Positions 59,429 through 64,000 of a DNA stretch of 64,000 nt are shown here, piece after piece. The stretch spans positions 186,001 through 250,000 of the forward strand of contig SNVD02007200.1 in assembly GCA_013180625.2 (NCBI GenBank), read 5' to 3'. The translations under genes were made by a program, and so were the position numbers. The DNA is from Boswellia sacra (Eukaryota > Streptophyta > Magnoliopsida > Sapindales > Burseraceae). The first letter of the stretch is position 1, and each line of letters starts with the position of its first letter. The notes below the pieces were generated by a model that had not been told where the DNA came from, did no database searches, and was given only the letters and a program-made list of their open reading frames with translations.

Positions 59429-60437
59429 CTGTTCTGGCGGAGCACCAAAATGTTGAATCAGTCTGATACTTGACACCCTTCTTGAGCTTCAGGCCGCATC
59501 CATTGTACAACATGCGGTGTCTGAGGAACCAAAGATAAAACCATTTCATAAGCACCTTAATTTAGGATTAGAAGCTTCAAAGCAGATATTCTTTACACAC
59601 TACCTGAAACATTCTATTGAGCAGTTCATCTCTAATGTTACCAAGACCATAAAGAGCAACAGCTGTTGAGCCCTACAACATAAGCCACCACTCCAGCAGG
59701 ATCATCATGGTTTCCATGAATGCTCAACACTGGCAAACCAACATTGAAGTGAGGATCTTCATAATTTACATGACCAAATCTGTTAAGATTGACATGCTGT
59801 TATGAACAAAAAATATTATCTAAAATTGGAAAAATGATATTCTGGTGAGTGATGCATTTTTCCATGTATGACTGCTTAAGTCTGTATGTGTGCACACACC
59901 AGATGCAACCATTATGAACTTAAATTTATGGTTTCAGCCAAAGTGTTTCCAGGAATTTTAATATTGAACAAGGAAAGGAAAGGAAAAGAAAAGATAGTGC
60001 AACATAACCATGTTTTATATTCAGAAATGAAACTGAAAAAGAAAACACATAAAAGCATAAGTTTAATGGTTTCACAAAATAGCGTAAGATTACTGGAAAC
60101 CTCAACTCATAGGTGCAATCAAAATCAAATTTATTACTTGAGCCATGAGCAAGAAATTAGACATGCACTAGCATAGCCAAGTCATACATAATACATCAAT
60201 ATTTCCAACCTTAAAAAAGAGAAAGATTTTGCAATTTTCTAGAAAAAGAAGAAGGCTTAAATGCATAATAAGTCATTATGTATTTTGAAAGTTTACAGTA
60301 TGGTCGCTAACAACTTGAAACTGCACAGGTCGATCATTTAGGCAGTGGCGACGGAGAATCTCAATTGCCTTAACTAGTGTTGACCTTGATGGCTTATTCT
60401 CATGGAACAGATCACCACCAAGGAGCAAGAAGTCTAC
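59429..60437 (-). pseudogene. MRE11: MRE11 gene fragment with internal deletion and premature stop
   Basis: Three exon pieces on the minus strand. Piece 1 (60437 to about 60285): [20 protein letters not shown] and [12 protein letters not shown]. Piece 2 (59779-59604): [20 protein letters not shown] and [10 protein letters not shown], then an abrupt join in another frame to [19 protein letters not shown], so the exons coding the part between are lost. Piece 3 (59520-59429): TPHVVQWMRPEAQEGCQVSD then TGA at 59460-59458 (a Trp codon expected), then FNILVLRQNR and a GTGTGT donor. These are the metallophosphoesterase motifs ([13 protein letters not shown]) of MRE11, the nuclease of the MRN double-strand-break complex. 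No GT donor follows piece 1. The copy cannot make MRE11. Confidence 0.88.
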
Positions 60438-61840
60438 CTGCATTGGGTAGAAGTCAGCACCCATTGAATGTCAAGAAAAATTTAATGAAACCCAAAACAT
60501 TAATTATAATTGAAATTCCTTGGACCAGTCTTATCACCACCAAACACTAGAAAGAAACACATTCATTTTTGCAAAGCAACTTTCAAGTTTCCCTGTGAAT
60601 TACACAAAGGAAAGAAGCAATTACAGGAGGAAGTTGGTAGCAGAGAGAAGTGTACAGTAGTCAAACTGAATAGATGATTCTTCTTTTTAAAACATACAAT
60701 AAAGCTACTCAGAGAATTTCAAGAAACTACTGTAAAAAATGCAAATAGTATCTATACAAAACAAACTGCAAAAATATAGATATGCCAAAACATTTATCAA
60801 CAAGTAGGTCAACATAAAAACTTTAGCTTTACCTTAAGAACAATTGCAGTAATAGATTTAGAAGTTAATATCTTTGCCCCAACAGAAATTCCATTTCCTA
60901 ATCACAAACTCATAAAAATGATGATTCACTTTCACTGTCCAGCAGGAGCTAGCAAAGGCTTAAGCCAAATCCAGTATAAGATCATATATTGCACTAAAAA
61001 AGACCATTCCAAGTAAGTAGGAAGTCATTCTAAGCTGACTTATAGAAAGTTTCTATTTTCATCTCATAGTCACAGCAAACTAACGAATGTATCATGAATC
61101 AGCATAAAATCCATACTTTCAAGCTAAGAAAGAGGTGGCAACAAAAGATCAAAGTTTTAATTTCCAGCTTCATGTTATGCATGTATACCAAGTGTCATGG
61201 TAAAGTAGTCACAAAGGCAAAAACCAAAGAAAGTAGTAGCGTGCTAAAGTTTCTAGCTGCCTGGATACAATTAACATCATCAAAAATTAAGAGGAAGACC
61301 CTGGGTAAATCAATTCAATGTGAAAAGCCACAATTTGAAGCTGGAAAAAGAAAAAAATCACTATTTTCCATATTCTTATAGTGAAATTACTTACAAAGAT
61401 GAATTTCAGTTGATAATTTACAAGTTGCCACTCAAGAACAAGATTCTGCTGACTACTCCATGACTGCTCCAATAAGAAAAATGATAACATTATTTAGTAA
61501 TCATGTAGAGTGAAAAAACAAGAAAAGATGAATTTTAGTTGATATTGCTATTCTATACTGATGTATATAACAAGCCTTTGGACTCCTTATGTGAGACATT
61601 CATCTTTGATTTCTCATTTTCTGCTGATTTCTTCATTTCTTCCTTAAGATACTTGCAGTTTTCGTCATGGGCTTTGTTAAACATTTTCACAAAGTTGAGC
61701 AGAGTTGAAACCACTACAGCAGTGAGAAAAGAAATAAAACAGCAATCAATATTTTAAAAACTAAGCTTGGTCACTCTTAATCAAGCAATTTTAATTGCCC
61801 GCATAGGTAAGTGCAGTGAATTGGCCAACTATAGATTGTA
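60438..61840. other. Spacer between MRE11 and PPR fragments
   Basis: About 1.4 kb, intron-like AT-rich sequence. It could include intron sequence captured together with MRE11. No coding motif seen; short plus-strand frames are unsupported. Confidence 0.5.
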
Positions 61841-62245
61841 CAACTATAGATTCACAACAAAATGAGACTCTTGGAAGGCAGAAACTTTGTTGAGTCCACT
61901 TATGAGAGCATTATAGCTATCTATATCAGGAAAACTCCAAATTTGTTCATAATATTAAACAGATCAAAGGCCTTCTCCAAGTCACCATTCTTACAACACT
62001 CCATTATAAGCACATTGAATGTAAACTGATCAACTATATTACCCTCTATTATCATCTTTTTCAAGAATTTATTGCCAACATCCAACATACCAGTCTCACA
62101 AAATCCAAAAATGAGGGAATGACATGTGAACTTGTCAGGCAAAATACCAGCCTTTTGTCATGATACTGTGTAACATGGGGCACATCAATAAATCTTTTTC
62201 TTTGAATAACCATGCAAAAGAATATTATATGTGGCCAAACTAGGG
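61840..62245 (-). pseudogene. Pentatricopeptide-repeat (PPR) gene fragment
   Basis: On the minus strand, in changing frames: PSLATYNILLHGYSKKKDLL (about 62,244-62,185), then PDKFTCHSLIFGFCETGMLD, VGNKFLKKMIIEGNIVDQFT, FNVLIMECCKNGDLEKAFDL (62,142-61,950), then PDIDSYNALISGLNKVSAF (about 61,925-61,870). These are consecutive 35-residue PPR repeats of an organelle RNA-binding protein. At least two frame changes occur. Only about four repeats are present, so this is a fragment. Confidence 0.8.
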
Positions 62246-62281
62246 AGGATTTTGCAATATAAATCATAGAATCAGTATTAC

Positions 62282-62352
62282 CTTGCAGCAGCTGCTTTCT
62301 CATTTGAACTGGGAATGGTAACAAGTGCCAATTCCCCTTGATTCGGGGCAAC
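62282..62352 (-). pseudogene. Exon-like fragment, unidentified
   Basis: Between a CCAACAG acceptor and a GTAATA donor lie 71 open bases reading APNQGELALVTIPSSNEKAA and ending in an Ala run. I do not recognise it. It could be a further exon of the gene at 62436-63905 or of something else. Confidence 0.4.
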
Positions 62353-62435
62353 CTGTTGGCAACAACAGAAGAAAATCAGAAACAATAATCACATCAAGAA
62401 CATCACTACGAGCCATATGTTTAAACTTCACATAC

Positions 62436-63905
62436 CAGTGACAGGGCCAACTGAATCACAAAATTATTAACTGCTGCCCCTTGTTGTTTCTTACACACAC
62501 AGTCTAAAAGATGCATGGGCAAGTTGGAAAGCATCCCATGTATGGCTACAGGAATTGCAATGTACACAAGAGTCTAGAACATTATCTTCATTATTTCACT
62601 AAAGAGCCATTATAACTAGCTGTACAATAAAAAAAAAAATACATGCAACATATAGAAAAAAAATAAACCTCAAGTGGTGTCCATTAAATAAGGGTAAGGA
62701 GATGTTGCCTCCATTCTAAAGATAAATAATTGTATCAAATATAACACTGAATACCTTACTACTACTATTATGCCATTAAAGATCTACTATTATTTTAAGG
62801 CATCAATCACAAAGGAAAAAAATAGCACTTACCCACAGGGGCAAAATATCCTCCTATAAAAATTTATTAATTAAAAAAAAGGAAAGAAAACAAACCTCTG
62901 CACCACTGATAATAGTGCTTGACGAAAATGACAAGCGGCATAGCATGAAAATGAGTGTTTCCAATATATAACATAAGGAACTCCCTGCAAAAATGGAACA
63001 CCAGAGTGAATAACTTTGGCATAAAAGAGCATTCAAACATTTGTAGATTTCCAACTTTCAAATGCCAACAGAGATTCCTAGATTAACAACAACATCCAAA
63101 TATCTGTTAGAAAATGAAAATTTAAGATCGCCACAATCTATGACCTTTGAATGAAGCACCTCTGCCAATTTTTCACCATATGGAATCTCTAAATAAACCT
63201 GCACAAACATTCGAGAGTAGATTATATAAAGAAACTAAAAAAAGGGTCAAACCATAAAAAATAGATGCAAACACTGAAAGCAGCCCTATGCATCCAATAA
63301 ATGGAAATGAACTGATAATTATGCAGTGCTAATAACTTATGTAACACAATGTCAACATCCAAAATTACACCTATCTACAATAGCTTCTCAGATCTCAGAA
63401 ACACAGATTATTAAGAATTCTAGCAAAAACTTGTGTGAGATCATGAACTGAAAAATGAGCTTCCAAGGCTTATACGGCATGCTAATGATTTAGATCCAGA
63501 AACTAACCCCAACCAGCATGGTTATTCTCTCATATAACTCTTGAAACTTCCCTCATTTGATAACATAATCTCTCTCTTTTGCTAAGTTCTCTTAGTCCGT
63601 AAATTCACTATATATCACAACTTCACCAAACGGAGAAGTTCAACCCACTTCTAATAAAAGCCCAACCACGAACACACATTACAAATGACATGCATAAATG
63701 AGGAGTTACTCACAGTGGTAGGCAATGTGGAACCAAAAAGCCCACATAAGGCTTCTGGAGTGGACAAGTCGACATCTCCCCAAAACAGAGACCCAATCTG
63801 TTCCCTATCATCAACCTGCTCCCCTTACAAATACACAATATTAGGCTCAGATGAGTCAAGAACTCACCGAAACTCATCAGTGCTAGGATTATTCAAAACA
63901 TGAAC
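62436..63905 (-). pseudogene. Multi-exon fragment of an unnamed plant gene, with stops
   Basis: Four exons with GT/AG borders on the minus strand: 63905-63714 (VHVLNNPSTDEFR, stop, VLDSSEPNIVYL, stop, then DDREQIGSLFWGDVDLSTPE and GLFGSTLPTT); 63198-63145 (VYLEIPYGEKLAEVLHSK); 62984-62896 (GVPYVIYWKHSFSCYAACHF then RQALLSVVQ); 62545-62436 (SHTWDAFQLAHASFRL, then a slip in a GTGTGT run shifts the frame). The reading frame carries over all four joins, so this was a real gene. I have seen this type of sequence in plant proteins but cannot name it. Two in-frame TGA/TAA codons in the first exon make it non-functional. Confidence 0.65.
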
Positions 63906-64000
63906 CTACATTTAATCATAAAATGAATATTATTAAGCCCTATGAAGCCACAAAAAAGCAGTCACAAAAATTAGAAACTTAGAACCAAAGAAGAATAATT

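Larger units (their letters stand above)
57711..64000. mobile_element. CACTA-type element, left end; carries gene fragments; right end outside window
   Basis: CACTACAAGAAAAAATG at 57711 is the canonical terminal sequence of plant CACTA (En/Spm) elements. It interrupts the Ulp1 frame, with TTT before it as possible 3-bp target duplication. It is followed by seven to eight palindromic subterminal units, an (AT)n run and then minus-strand fragments of TFIIE-alpha, MRE11, a PPR gene and a further gene. No TTTTTCTTGTAGTG-type right end was found up to 64,000. That the gene fragments are inside the same element is inference. Confidence 0.65.

Noticed and set aside
60276..60464. MRE11 start codon at an ATG before the phosphoesterase exon
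   Set aside because: The ATG lies in the intron just before the CAG acceptor; the true exon begins at 60437 within the MRE11 reading frame.

Overview
The window looks like nuclear DNA of a flowering plant, most likely a eudicot. It is AT-rich, has long introns with GT/AG borders, and is dominated by plant transposable elements (Athila-type and other Ty3/gypsy LTR elements, a LINE, a CACTA end, a hAT relic, a TRIM). All calls were made by eye from the sequence. Family names rest on recognised motifs, not on a search. No tRNA, rRNA or CRISPR array was seen. The species cannot be named from this window.

Layout. (1) 1-5.7 kb: the 5' part of a minus-strand gene resembling the E3 ubiquitin ligase BIG BROTHER, with one clear coding exon (3101-3241) and a probable GC-rich 5' leader near 5.4-5.7 kb; later coding exons were not found before the left edge. 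(2) 5.7-7.5 kb: very AT-rich spacer with a CACTA-like terminus. (3) 7,527-27,051: a minus-strand gag-only Ty3/gypsy element (called B1 here), split by a decayed plus-strand Athila-type element (11,602 to about 20,608). (4) 27-32 kb: spacer with degenerate tandem repeats, a duplicated coding-like unit and a plus-strand hAT (ZMYM1-like) transposase relic. (5) 32,181-43,088: a second copy of the same gag-only family (B2), plus strand, bounded by a perfect TTCTC target duplication, with a 528-bp solo LTR inside its 3' LTR. (6) 44,334-44,939: a TRIM-like element. (7) 46,224-48,537: a solo LTR with perfect AATAG target duplications. (8) 50,682-52,739: a LINE-like insertion with an open ORF1, no ORF2, a short A tail and a perfect 14-bp target duplication. 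(9) 53.3 kb: a possible broken glycine-rich protein gene. (10) 56.1-57.7 kb: a DUF1985/Ulp1 (C48) transposon-type pseudogene, interrupted at 57,711 by a CACTA-type end. (11) 57,711 to the right edge: palindromic subterminal repeats, then fragments of at least four unrelated genes, all on the minus strand: TFIIE-alpha 3' end, MRE11 middle, a PPR fragment, and a multi-exon fragment of a protein I cannot name.

The most interesting parts are the right-hand block, which looks like a gene-fragment-carrying (Pack-type) CACTA transposon whose far end lies outside the window; the gag-only LTR family, which carries a 50-bp minisatellite with 150-bp higher-order order and a duplicated gag module; and the LINE derivative that keeps only an open ORF1 behind a 157-bp-monomer 5' leader. 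Almost nothing here is an intact host gene. The BIG BROTHER-like locus is the only candidate for a functional one.
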